A stretch of 64,000 nt of DNA from 13-2-20CM-66-19 sp036273735 (GTDB taxonomy: Bacteria; Pseudomonadota; Gammaproteobacteria; Steroidobacterales; Steroidobacteraceae): contig DASUHA010000014.1 in assembly GCA_036273735.1 (NCBI GenBank), forward strand, positions 8,296 through 72,295, written 5' to 3'. Every line of letters begins with the position of its first letter. The stretch's first letter is position 1. This document shows, one piece after another, positions 8,475 to 16,508 of the stretch. The translations under genes were made by a program, and so were the position numbers. The notes beneath the pieces were generated by a model, which was not told where the DNA came from, ran no database searches, and worked only from the letters and a program-made list of their open reading frames with translations.

Positions 8475-9884
8475 ATGCGAATCCGCATGCTCGGACACCA
8501 CGTCCCCGTCTCGATGGCAGTGCTGTCGGCGATCGAGGCCACGGTTTTCTTTGCCGCCGTCTACGGCGCGGTGATGGCCCGCTTCGGCGCGAGTCCACTG
8601 GCGGTTGCGGACCTTGGGGAGCTGCAGGGCGCGGTCTGGCCGCGGGCACTGCTCTTCAGCGCCGTCATGATGGTCTGCTTTCTCGCTTTCGGCCTCTACA
8701 GCCTGCGCCAGCGGGCACGGCTTGCAGGCATGGCGGCCCGGGTGGCGCTGGCCCTGTTCGTCGGCTTCATCATCACGGCCACGCTGTTCTACCTGGTGCC
8801 GGTGCTCTGGATGGGGCGCGGACTGGAGGCGCTGGCGGCGATCGGCGGGTTGTGCGGAGTCACCGTCTCGCGCGTGATCTTCTCGCACGTGGTCGATGAG
8901 AATCTCTTCAAGCGCCGGGTGCTCGTTTACGGGGCCGGAGCCTCGGCAGCCGCCATCGGCGGACTTCGCCGCCGCGCGGATCGGCGCGGCTTCATCGTAG
9001 TTGGCTTCGTCCCGGCCCACAGGACGGAGCGGGCCGTCGCTCTCGACAGGGTCCTCGACCCGGGCGGGAGCCTGGTGAGTCTTTGCGAGAAGCTCGGCGT
9101 CGTCGAGGTGGTCGTCGCCATGGACGACCGGCGCAGCGGCTTTCCGATCGCCGAACTCTTGAAGTGTCGCCTCGCCGGTGTCGAAGTGACGGAGCTGCTG
9201 ACATTCCTCGAGCGCGAGACCGGGCGTGTACGCATCGACGTTCTCAACCCGAGCTGGCTCATCTTCGGCCAGGGATTCCGACGCGATCCCCTGCGGCTCG
9301 TCACCTCGAGGATCCTCGACCTGACCGTGAGCGTGGCCGCTATGCTCCTCGCGCTGCCGCTCATGCTGTTGGTTGCAGTCATGATCAAGCTCGAGGAGGG
9401 CTGGCGGGCTCCGGTCCTCTATCGCCAGCGCCGTGTGGGCCTGGGCGGACGCCTGTTCGACGTGATCAAGTTCCGCAGCATGCGCATCGACGCCGAGGGC
9501 GACGGCAAGGCGCGATGGGCGCAGAAGAGCGATCCGCGGGTCACGCGCGTGGGCGCTTTCATCAGGAAGACCCGACTCGATGAGGTGCCGCAGCTGTTCA
9601 ACGTGATGCGCGGCCAGATGAGCCTGGTCGGACCGCGTCCGGAGCGGCCGCAGTTCGTGGCGGAGCTTTCCGAGCACATCCCCTACTACGTCGAGCGGCA
9701 CTGCGTGAAACCCGGCATCACCGGTTGGGCGCAGATCTGTTACCCCTACGGGTCTTCGGAGCAGGACTCGCTCGAGAAGCTCCAGTACGACCTCTACTAC
9801 GTCAAGAACAACTCCCTGCTGTTCGACCTGACGATTCTCCTGCAGACGGCGGAGATCGTCTGCATGGGCAAGGGCGGCCGCTGA
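8475..9884 (+). CDS. PEP-CTERM/XrtA-type undecaprenyl-phosphate sugar phosphotransferase (TIGR03013-like)
   Basis: A 469-residue polyisoprenyl-phosphate hexose-1-phosphate transferase that starts a repeat unit on undecaprenyl phosphate. The N-terminal ~130 residues hold about four membrane helices. A nucleotide-binding-like middle domain follows (RRVLVYGAGASAAAIGGL). The C-terminal catalytic domain has a membrane helix and VIKFRSMRIDAEG, TRLDEVPQLFNVMRGQMSLVGPRPE and GITGWAQICYPYGSS. Those last motifs and the overall length match the subfamily found with exosortase-type EPS loci rather than classical WcaJ. It is one of three initiating transferases in the window (others at 14379 and 48210), which points to more than one polymer or assembly line. 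Confidence 0.9.
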   Translation: MRIRMLGHHVPVSMAVLSAIEATVFFAAVYGAVMARFGASPLAVADLGELQGAVWPRALLFSAVMMVCFLAFGLYSLRQRARLAGMAARVALALFVGFIITATLFYLVPVLWMGRGLEALAAIGGLCGVTVSRVIFSHVVDENLFKRRVLVYGAGASAAAIGGLRRRADRRGFIVVGFVPAHRTERAVALDRVLDPGGSLVSLCEKLGVVEVVVAMDDRRSGFPIAELLKCRLAGVEVTELLTFLERETGRVRIDVLNPSWLIFGQGFRRDPLRLVTSRILDLTVSVAAMLLALPLMLLVAVMIKLEEGWRAPVLYRQRRVGLGGRLFDVIKFRSMRIDAEGDGKARWAQKSDPRVTRVGAFIRKTRLDEVPQLFNVMRGQMSLVGPRPERPQFVAELSEHIPYYVERHCVKPGITGWAQICYPYGSSEQDSLEKLQYDLYYVKNNSLLFDLTILLQTAEIVCMGKGGR

Positions 9885-9923
9885 AGGCCCGCGCGACCGC
9901 CGGGCCGGATCCCAACTGTTGGA

Positions 9924-11120
9924 TCAGTTTTCCTTGAAGACGAGCAGCATGGAGGCGTTCTTCGAGGCGATGCGCGCATTCGAGATCATGAGTGAGGCGG
10001 ACAACACGTCGCGGTAATGTCTGCCGAGGCTGTAGCGCGTGTCGTTCTTGTAGCCGAGGATGCCGGTCACCTGCAGCGCCTGGTGGACGATGCGCGGCGC
10101 CGCTTCCGACGCGGCCATCTTCAGATGATTGAGCTTCAGCGCCCAGCCTATCGAGTTGAGCTCGCGGCGCCCCGCGGAGCCGTGCGCCTCGAGCTCATCG
10201 AGCGCGGCAGCGACGGCGAGCCAGTTGTGGCGCAGTGACTGCAGATCGGCGGACACCTGCGCGAGGGGAACGGCATTCGCCGGAACCGTGCCCGGGGTGT
10301 GGCGTGCGCTGCTGCGAACGAGATCTGCAGCCCGCGCGACCGCATCCGCCGCGATTCCCCACCAGAGGCTCGACCAGAGGACGTGCGAGTAGGGGACCAT
10401 GGTCTGGGCCGCGATGTCGGCGAAGGGCACGGGGACGATCTGCTCCTCGGGTGCGTGGGCCTGCAGCCGGAAGCCCGGGCTGCACGTGCCTCGCATCCCC
10501 ATCGCATCCCATGTGCCGGTCTGGGTGAGCTGCCGGTCACCGCGGTTGACCAGCGCCAGAACCTGATCGGTGCCCGCTGCATCGGGAGCGCGGCGCGCCG
10601 TCACGAGGATGCCATCCGCCTGTGCGCAATAAGAGCCGGTAGTAGCGTCCTTCTCCAGAGAGAACCGGCCGCTCTCGCGCCGCACGGCGCAGAGGCTGGT
10701 GCGCATCTCCCCGAAGGTCCCGTTCTCCGAAGTCATGGAGGCGAGCAGGTGCTGCCGCTCGGCGAGCTCGGTGAGATACGCGCGAAAGAATCCCCCATCG
10801 CCGGCGTGCCGTACGAGGCAGGCCACCTGCACGTAGTGCATGGCGAGCACCATGGCGCTCGAGCCGCACGCCTTGGCGAGGCTCGAGCAGAGCTCGGCGA
10901 GCTCGACGATGCCGCAGCCGAGACCGCCGCAATCCTTCGGTACCGGCGCGGCGAGCAGGCGGGCCTTCCGCAGCGCCTCGAGGGTCTCCTGGGGAAACCT
11001 GGAGCGGGCGTCGACGTCAGCGGCGTTGGGTGCTGCGATCTCGCGCGCGATGCCTTCCAGCTCGGCGAGCTGACGTTGGAATTGCGCGGACGTGGGTGTC
11101 AGAGGCAAGGGCGCGGTCAC
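9924..11120 (-). CDS. acyl-CoA dehydrogenase-like flavoenzyme (possible flavin-dependent monooxygenase)
   Basis: A 398-residue acyl-CoA dehydrogenase-fold protein. It begins at a GTG overlapping the stop of the upstream gene (GTGA); the frame is open far upstream, but that part is non-coding for this protein. The helical N domain, beta domain (GTWDAMGMRGTCSPGF) and C-terminal four-helix bundle are all recognisable. Coupling to a flavin reductase suggests use of free reduced flavin, as in group D two-component monooxygenases, rather than classical beta-oxidation. It is clearly paralogous to the enzyme at 28725-29933 (shared GMRGTCS, SQTMVP/AQTMVP, LLWGS/LWSSLWWGIAA patterns). The substrate is unknown; a carrier- or CoA-bound thioester is likely. 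Confidence 0.82.
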   Translation of the reverse strand: MTAPLPLTPTSAQFQRQLAELEGIAREIAAPNAADVDARSRFPQETLEALRKARLLAAPVPKDCGGLGCGIVELAELCSSLAKACGSSAMVLAMHYVQVACLVRHAGDGGFFRAYLTELAERQHLLASMTSENGTFGEMRTSLCAVRRESGRFSLEKDATTGSYCAQADGILVTARRAPDAAGTDQVLALVNRGDRQLTQTGTWDAMGMRGTCSPGFRLQAHAPEEQIVPVPFADIAAQTMVPYSHVLWSSLWWGIAADAVARAADLVRSSARHTPGTVPANAVPLAQVSADLQSLRHNWLAVAAALDELEAHGSAGRRELNSIGWALKLNHLKMAASEAAPRIVHQALQVTGILGYKNDTRYSLGRHYRDVLSASLMISNARIASKNASMLLVFKEN

Positions 11121-12106
11121 TCTGGATAGGTTGGGACCAGCACCGGCGGCATTCCGGGGTCGGTCTCGCGGATGATCGTGCGCAGCGCCCGCTTCAGGAT
11201 CCGCACCTCGGCCGTGCCGAGGTTGCGCTCCGCGTGGTCTTCGGCCGCCTTGGCCGCCGCAACCAGCTCGATGACGGCGCGCCGGCCGTCGTCGGTCAGC
11301 GTTACCCTGGCGTGAGGGTCGTAGCCTCCGCGCAAGTCCGCAAATCCGGTCGCCGTGAGGCTCGCGATCAGCTCGTACGTCACGCGATGGCCGGTGTACC
11401 AGAGCAGGCGGTCGAGCTCCGCGACGGTGCGGTCGTCGGATACGGCCAGGATGCTGAGCACGAACCACTGCACCTCGCTCAGCCCGTGTTGCTCGAGGTC
11501 CCGCCGCAGTGTCAGGAAGAGTTGGAACCGCGCGCGCCCGAGGAGATAGATGAGAAAGTCCTGGCTGAAGCTGCTGTCGGGCTCGGTACCGTCCTGCGGC
11601 GGCTGCGCCGCGGGCTCTTTCTGCACGGCGAGCGCGTAGCGCCCGCCGTGAAAGACGAGCGGCGGGCGGTCGGAGTGATCGAATGCCTCCACCGCGCCCA
11701 CGAAAATGACGTGATCGCCGCCCTCGTGCCGGAAAGCGGTGTGGCACTGGAAGCGCGCCGAGCAGCCGCGCAGCAGCGGCACCTGCGAGGCGCCGCGCTC
11801 GATGTCGAGGCCGGCGAACTTTTCCGAGCCGCGTGTGGCGAACCGCAGCGACAGCTCCTCCTGGTCAGCGGCGAGCACGTGCACGGCGAAATGCGGCGCG
11901 GCGAGGAACGCCGGCAGACTCCGGGCGTTCTTGGCGAGGCTCCAGAGGACCATGGGCGGGTCGAGAGAGACGGAGTTGAAACTGTTGGCTGTCAGGCCGA
12001 TGTCACGGCCTTCCCCGTCCCGGGTCGTCACGATGGTGACCCCAGTGGCGAATGCGCCGAGAGCGCTGCGATACCGGCGAGCGTGACCCTCCCGATCATC
12101 GCCCAT
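11117..12106 (-). CDS. flavin reductase fused to a MarR-like winged-helix domain
   Basis: A 329-residue two-domain protein. Residues 1-165 form a flavin reductase-like (HpaC/FMN-binding split barrel) domain with GAFATGVTIVTTRDGEG, LTANSFNSVSLDPPMVL and DHVIFVGAVEAFD. Residues 185-329 look like a MarR-type helix-turn-helix (LSEVQWFVLSILAVSDDRTVAELDRLLWYTGHRV, then a beta wing). The ATG has an excellent ribosome site (AGGAGG, 7 bases upstream). It should supply reduced flavin to the flavoenzyme whose gene overlaps its stop codon. The fused winged helix may regulate the operon or act structurally; comparable fusions exist among two-component oxygenase reductases. Confidence 0.85.
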   Translation of the reverse strand: MGDDREGHARRYRSALGAFATGVTIVTTRDGEGRDIGLTANSFNSVSLDPPMVLWSLAKNARSLPAFLAAPHFAVHVLAADQEELSLRFATRGSEKFAGLDIERGASQVPLLRGCSARFQCHTAFRHEGGDHVIFVGAVEAFDHSDRPPLVFHGGRYALAVQKEPAAQPPQDGTEPDSSFSQDFLIYLLGRARFQLFLTLRRDLEQHGLSEVQWFVLSILAVSDDRTVAELDRLLWYTGHRVTYELIASLTATGFADLRGGYDPHARVTLTDDGRRAVIELVAAAKAAEDHAERNLGTAEVRILKRALRTIIRETDPGMPPVLVPTYPE

Positions 12107-12123
12107 CCGGACACCTCCTGCGG

Positions 12124-12318
12124 TTATCCGACCTTGCCCAAGGCCTCGGCTTCGTGGTCGGGGCGCTTCTTGACGCGTGTTCGCCAGACTTCATACGGAT
12201 CCCAGCCAGTGGCTCTGCGCGGGATCATGCGCTGCGAGGCGTTGGCTGGGAAGGGCGTTGGTCGGGGAGGATGCTCGGGCGGATGACTCAGAGCCTCCGC
12301 CTCTCTTTTGTAATTCAT
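12124..12318 (-). CDS. possible small protein of 64 residues
   Basis: A short ORF ending 17 bases before the flavin reductase start, on the same strand. Its product is basic and Pro-rich at the N terminus and ends with GWDPYEVWRTRVKKRPD, which looks protein-like. GGGGAC lies about eight bases before the ATG. There is no recognisable domain. The position immediately upstream of the reductase suggests a leader or companion gene, but chance cannot be excluded in GC-rich DNA. Confidence 0.4.
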   Translation of the reverse strand: MNYKREAEALSHPPEHPPRPTPFPANASQRMIPRRATGWDPYEVWRTRVKKRPDHEAEALGKVG

Positions 12319-12441
12319 GGTCGTCCCCGGGGGAGGGATTATTCTTCAAGTGGTCGTCGCGTAACGGCGACATTATAGACCACTTTCTGCGGCCGAAAAC
12401 TGTGAAGTTTGTCAAAGGTCCGGACTTCCGCCGTCGGGCTG
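12319..12441. other. spacer upstream of the small ORF/flavin reductase
   Basis: With the small ORF this makes a 335-base gap between the acyl-CoA ligase and flavin reductase genes. It is more AT-rich than its surroundings around 12305-12420, as expected for a promoter. I could not define a specific -10/-35 pair. Confidence 0.3.
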
Positions 12442-14223
12442 CTAGAGCCGCTCGCCCCCTCCAATGATCCGCCGGTGGAGCGGTGGATCGAGCCTCTCGT
12501 ACCGGCCCTCCTTGGCGGCATCGAAGTAGATCGGGTCGTCGGTCCGAGCGGGGTCGTACCCCTGCTCGGCGAGCTCCTGCTTGCGGAGCTTGAATGTGCC
12601 GGTGACCTCGAGTGTGGACACGATCCGCAGAAACACCGGACGGGCGTAATCCGGGAGCTTGCCGGCCAGCTCACGCCGAAAGGCCGTGAGCTCGAACTCC
12701 GGGCCGACGACCAGCGCGGCCATCCCGGCCCGGCCCTCGGTTCCGGGCACGGCCACTCCATACACCGCCACGTCGGTGATGCCGCGGCAGCCCGCGAGCA
12801 TGGCGGCGACCTCGGTGGTCGAGACGTTCTCGCCTTTCCAGCGGAAGGTGTCGCCGATCCGATCGACGAAGTAGTAGAACCCCTGGGCGTCGCGGCTCAT
12901 CAGATCACCGGTCCGGTACCAGGCATCCCCGGGCCGAAAGACATCGCGCAATACCTTGCGGCGAGTGGCCTCCGCGTCGGCATAGCCCTCGAAACGCGCA
13001 CCGGGGCTGCCCGCAGCGAGGGCGATCTGCCCAATGGCCTCGCCCGGCTCTCCCGGCTGGCACGGTATGCAGCGCCCCTCGGCGTCGCGCACCGGAGCTC
13101 CGGAGGCAGGATCACTGCGCACGAGCGCCACCGGGTAGCGATGCGAGAGGAATGGCGGAATCCGCCCGATCGAGCCCACCCGGCCCTCGCAGTTGTAAAG
13201 GGAAAAGGTGCCTTCGGTCGCGGCGTAATACTCGAGGATCTGCGGAATGCGAAAGCGGCTCTGAAACTCCTTCCACACCTCGCCCCTCAGGCCATTGCCG
13301 CAGGCGAGCCGCAGGCTGTGGACGGCCTCATCGCCCGGCCCTGCGGGACTGGCCGTGAGGTAACGGCAGAGCTCGCCGATGTACTGGAAGATGGTGCAGC
13401 GCTCCTCCCGGACGTCCTGCCAGAACCGGCTGGCCGAGAACCTCTCCCGCACCACCACGGCGCCGCCCCCGACCAGGGTCGCGCACGTCGCGACCACCCC
13501 ACCCACGCTGTGATACATCGGCAGGCAGTCATACAGGCGATCGGCCGGCGTGATGCCCATCAGCCCGGCGAACCAATGACTCCACTGCATCAGCCGGTGA
13601 TGGCTGACGGCCGCAGCTTTGGGGAGTCCCGTCGTTCCGGAGGTATAAATGTAGAGCGCCCGGTCCGAGAGTGACGGCGCCGGGGCGTCCGCATCGGTCA
13701 GGGGCTCGGCGGAGAGTCCTTCGAGCGCCCGGTCCACGCGCCGCAGACGCGCGCCATCGCCCCCATGAGCCCAGCAGGACACGCTCTCGGTGATCGGAGC
13801 GGGTCCCTCGTGCAACCGCTCAGCGAGGGAGATGCCCGCGATGACCCGCCGCGGGGCGACGATGCGCATCGAGTGCCGCAGCGGCTCACCCGTGAGATGC
13901 GTATTGAGGAGGGCCACCGTGACGCCCACCCGAGTGAGGCCGAGCCAGATCGCCAGGTAGTCCGGGCAGTTCTCGAGCAGCAGGCAGACGACGTCGCCCG
14001 GCGCGAGACCCTCGGCCAGCGCCCAGCGGGCATACCGGTTTGCGGTCTGCGCGAGCGTCTCGTAGGTGAGGGTGGCTTCGGGCGAGGCAAGGGCAGGCGC
14101 GGAGCCGTAGCGCCCGGCGAGCTCCTCGATGACTACCGGCAGCGTTCTGTGCGGGTTACGCTCTATTGGCGCGGTGCGCTCGAGTGCCCGTACCCACGCT
14201 TTCTTCCCGTCAATAACTGTCAT
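12442..14223 (-). CDS. fatty acyl-CoA synthetase / FATP-like AMP-forming ligase
   Basis: A 593-residue ANL-superfamily enzyme forming acyl-CoA from a carboxylic acid with ATP. The ATG at 14223 (MTVIDGKKAWVRAL) is preferred to one 15 codons upstream. Motifs are LYIYTSGTTGLPKAA (P-loop), YYAATEGTFSLYN (A5), and DAWYRTGDLMSRDAQGFYYFVDRIGDTFRWKGENVST (A7/A8). The arrangement resembles long-chain/very-long-chain acyl-CoA synthetases of the SLC27/FadD6 type. It is the upstream member of a minus-strand group with the flavin reductase and the dehydrogenase-like flavoenzyme, so the group may activate and then oxidise an acyl chain. The link to EPS acylation is inference. Confidence 0.87.
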   Translation of the reverse strand: MTVIDGKKAWVRALERTAPIERNPHRTLPVVIEELAGRYGSAPALASPEATLTYETLAQTANRYARWALAEGLAPGDVVCLLLENCPDYLAIWLGLTRVGVTVALLNTHLTGEPLRHSMRIVAPRRVIAGISLAERLHEGPAPITESVSCWAHGGDGARLRRVDRALEGLSAEPLTDADAPAPSLSDRALYIYTSGTTGLPKAAAVSHHRLMQWSHWFAGLMGITPADRLYDCLPMYHSVGGVVATCATLVGGGAVVVRERFSASRFWQDVREERCTIFQYIGELCRYLTASPAGPGDEAVHSLRLACGNGLRGEVWKEFQSRFRIPQILEYYAATEGTFSLYNCEGRVGSIGRIPPFLSHRYPVALVRSDPASGAPVRDAEGRCIPCQPGEPGEAIGQIALAAGSPGARFEGYADAEATRRKVLRDVFRPGDAWYRTGDLMSRDAQGFYYFVDRIGDTFRWKGENVSTTEVAAMLAGCRGITDVAVYGVAVPGTEGRAGMAALVVGPEFELTAFRRELAGKLPDYARPVFLRIVSTLEVTGTFKLRKQELAEQGYDPARTDDPIYFDAAKEGRYERLDPPLHRRIIGGGERL

Positions 14224-14309
14224 CGATCTGCGGTCGACCCCGAGTGACCAAGCGAAATAGCACGGCACTCAGGCACAGGGATGTGCCCCGCCGCCGTAGG
14301 TGGCGGAGT

Positions 14310-14339
14310 TTCGAGCAAAAACCACGCTTTTTGCTCGAA
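14310..14339. terminator. strong bidirectional hairpin with A/T-rich stem tip
   Basis: A perfect 12-bp inverted repeat (TTCGAGCAAAAA / TTTTTGCTCGAA) with a 6-base loop lies between the stop codon of the minus-strand sugar transferase gene (14379) and the ligase start. Each strand carries a T-run on one arm. The position and structure fit a transcription terminator or 3'-end stabiliser for the transferase mRNA. Confidence 0.65.
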
Positions 14340-14378
14340 GCAGCGCTGGGCCGGGCAGGATGCCCGGATCCAGCGCCT

Positions 14379-15797
14379 TCAATACGCGTTGCGGCGGTCG
14401 CGGAGGACCACCCCTATCGTCCTCACGAGAATCTTGATGTCGAGCCAGGGCGACCAGTGCCGCAGATAGTCGAGATCGTAGCGCACCCGCTCCGACATCT
14501 TCTCCAGGGTCTCCGTCTCGCCCCGCAATCCATTGACCTGTGCCAGGCCCGTGATGCCCGGACGCACCTTGTGCCGGATCATGTACCCATTGATGAGCTT
14601 ACGGTAGAGCTCATTGTGGGCGATGGCATGCGGGCGAGGCCCTACCAGGCTCATCTTTCCCTGCAGCACGTTGAGCAGCTGCGGCAGCTCATCCAGCGAG
14701 GTCCGGCGCAGGAATGCGCCAACCCGGGTCACGCGGGAATCGCCCTTGCGCGCCTGGGTCACGACCGGGCCGTCCTCGCAGACTCTCATGGAGCGGAATT
14801 TGTAGACCTGGATCTCCTCGCCGTCCAGGCCATACCGCCGCTGGCGAAAGAGGGCCGGCCCCCGCGAGGTGAGCCTGACGGCGGCAGCGATGAGGAAGAG
14901 GAACGGCGAGAGAAGGACCAGGCCCACTCCCGCGAGCACGACATCCATCGCCCGCTTGCAGACCGCGGGCATGCCATGGAGCGGAGTCTCGCACACCGAA
15001 AGGGCGGGCATGCCGTTGATCTCGCACAGCCGCCCCTGGATCAGATCGAAAGCGAATGCGTCCGGCACGAAGTACACCGATGCGGTCGTATCGCGCAGCG
15101 CGTTGACGAGCTCGCTCATGCGCGGCACGTTGGCGAGCGGCAGGGCGATGTAGACCACCTTGACGCTCTGCTTGCGCACGTAGTTGGCAACGTCCTTGCA
15201 GTGCCCGGCGAGCTTGTCGAGGTCGAGGACCTTGGCCACCCGATCGATGCTGCGGAAGTCGAAATAACCCAGAAATCCGGCCTGTGGCAGGCGGCGGGCC
15301 AGCTCCACACCAACTTCGTTGACGCCGATGATGATATAGCGGGGTGCATCGCTCCCGTGGGCGGCAAGCCATCGGATGCGATGACGCAGGGCATGGGTCG
15401 CTGTCAGACCGATGGGGGTGACGATGAACCAGGTCAGGAACACGTTCCGCTTGAACCAGTCGGGCACCTCGAAGGCGTATGCGGCCAGCAGGAGCAGGCC
15501 GATCACGGCCCCCCACTGCACGAGCACGCGCGTGTAACTCTTGCGGAAATCCCACTGTACGAAGGTAGGCTCTTCCGAGGCTCCCGCGCGCCCGAAGAAC
15601 CGGCTGCAGACGATGAAAATGAGGATCGCCAGTGCCGCGAAGGCAGGCGACAGTCGATCGCCGTAGGCGAGCTCGCAGCCGAACAGAGACAGGACGACGA
15701 TGATGGGATCGAGCTGCTTCAGCAGCGCGACCAGTGCCGGCTCCACATTCCCGAGCCGTACTCGGCGGTGCGCGAACGATTCCGAAACCGTCGACAT
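14379..15797 (-). CDS. WcaJ-like undecaprenyl-phosphate hexose-1-phosphate transferase
   Basis: A 472-residue initiating transferase. The ATG at 15797 (MSTVSESFAHRRV) is preceded by GAAGGG; a GTG four codons earlier is an alternative. It has N-terminal membrane helices (about residues 30-125), a NAD-like domain (PRYIIIGVNEVGVELARRL), and a C-terminal catalytic domain with FRQRRYGLDGEEI, YKFRSMRV, TSLDELPQLLNVLQGKMSLVGPRPHA and PGITGLAQVNGLRGET. These match the glucose/galactose-1-phosphate transferase family. It is a close paralogue of the protein at 48210-49631. A candidate sigma-54 promoter lies about 70 bases upstream, suggesting control by the PrsR-type activator of the window. Confidence 0.92.
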   Translation of the reverse strand: MSTVSESFAHRRVRLGNVEPALVALLKQLDPIIVVLSLFGCELAYGDRLSPAFAALAILIFIVCSRFFGRAGASEEPTFVQWDFRKSYTRVLVQWGAVIGLLLLAAYAFEVPDWFKRNVFLTWFIVTPIGLTATHALRHRIRWLAAHGSDAPRYIIIGVNEVGVELARRLPQAGFLGYFDFRSIDRVAKVLDLDKLAGHCKDVANYVRKQSVKVVYIALPLANVPRMSELVNALRDTTASVYFVPDAFAFDLIQGRLCEINGMPALSVCETPLHGMPAVCKRAMDVVLAGVGLVLLSPFLFLIAAAVRLTSRGPALFRQRRYGLDGEEIQVYKFRSMRVCEDGPVVTQARKGDSRVTRVGAFLRRTSLDELPQLLNVLQGKMSLVGPRPHAIAHNELYRKLINGYMIRHKVRPGITGLAQVNGLRGETETLEKMSERVRYDLDYLRHWSPWLDIKILVRTIGVVLRDRRNAY

Positions 15798-15866
15798 GAT
15801 GCCCTTCACCTTGCGGCCCGCGGCCGTCTGAAGCCGTTCGAGTTGTCGTTACTACATCCGGGACGC

Positions 15867-15882
15867 GCAGGTACGGTGCCCA
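15867..15882 (-). promoter_or_regulatory. candidate sigma-54 promoter of the sugar transferase gene at 14379
   Basis: Read on the minus strand, GGGCAC-N5-CTGC matches TGGCAC-N5-TTGC at 8 of 10 defined positions, including the essential GG and GC. The predicted start of transcription is about 60 bases before the ATG at 15797. Confidence 0.6.
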
Positions 15883-16266
15883 AGGCGGGAAGTCATTGCG
15901 TCACGTCTGAACCCAGCGGCTACACCCTCACAGACGAGTGCTATGGCCGCCGTACAGTCACGCTTATGTGCAACTCTCGTGCCTGTTCTCGAACACTCGA
16001 CCCGCTGTCACGGGTCGGGTGTCGTCGGATGGGGATTCGACTCCCTAGGTCTCTCCCAGGTGCCTTTTCGAGGACCGCGGTTGTTCGTTTTCCGCCACGA
16101 TGCCCCAAGCCTCCGTGCACCGGCGCGTATCATAACCTAAAGTAAGTGTCCGAAGGAGTGCCGAGGTTCTCCGCTCGGGTGTCGGGAGTTTGAGACATAG
16201 TGCACAATTTCTAATTGCACTGAAAAATAGGGATCCGCTGTTGATCCGATGTGACAGAATCTTGCC

Positions 16267-16278
16267 ACACGATCGTGT
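16267..16278. promoter_or_regulatory. perfect 12-bp palindrome ACACGATCGTGT
   Basis: A self-complementary ACACGATCGTGT sits 230 bases upstream of the export/chain-length/kinase operon. It is the size of a dimeric repressor or activator site. No family could be assigned. Confidence 0.35.
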
Positions 16279-16508
16279 CAGGACGATGACCCCCGGCGGC
16301 CGGTGTCAAAACCGGTGACGCGCTCTCAAAAAAGCCCACCGCCGAGCGCGGCTTGCTCGTGGTAGGATGGCCACATACGGCTGCGCCAATAGTAGATGCA
16401 GATGCTGGCCCCCCGGGGAACTTCGCTCCACGCGCGCCGTTCAGCCCACCTCAGCCTCGGGCGGAACTGCTCGAGATAGTGGCACTCGACATTGAAATAG
16501 AAGTCGAC

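Larger units (their letters stand above)
15798..16508. other. large divergent regulatory region
   Basis: This 711-base region lies between the divergent sugar transferase gene and the export operon. It holds a minus-strand sigma-54 promoter match at 15867-15882. GTCTG (15905-15909) and CAGAC (15931-15935) half-sites follow further upstream. There is a perfect 12-bp palindrome at 16267-16278 and an inverted repeat CCGGT-N6-ACCGG at 16300-16315. An AT-rich patch with the imperfect repeat AGTGCA/TGCACT lies around 16200-16222. No gene is supported. Confidence 0.5.

Noticed and set aside
8193..9701. 502-codon minus-strand frame opposite the sugar transferase
   Set aside because: Antisense shadow; the plus-strand frame has complete family motifs.
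12409..13674. 421-codon plus-strand frame opposite the acyl-CoA ligase
   Set aside because: Antisense shadow; the minus strand holds all ligase motifs.
14244..16145. 633-codon plus-strand frame opposite the WcaJ-like gene
   Set aside because: Antisense shadow with His/Arg/Gln-rich composition; it also runs through an intergenic promoter region.
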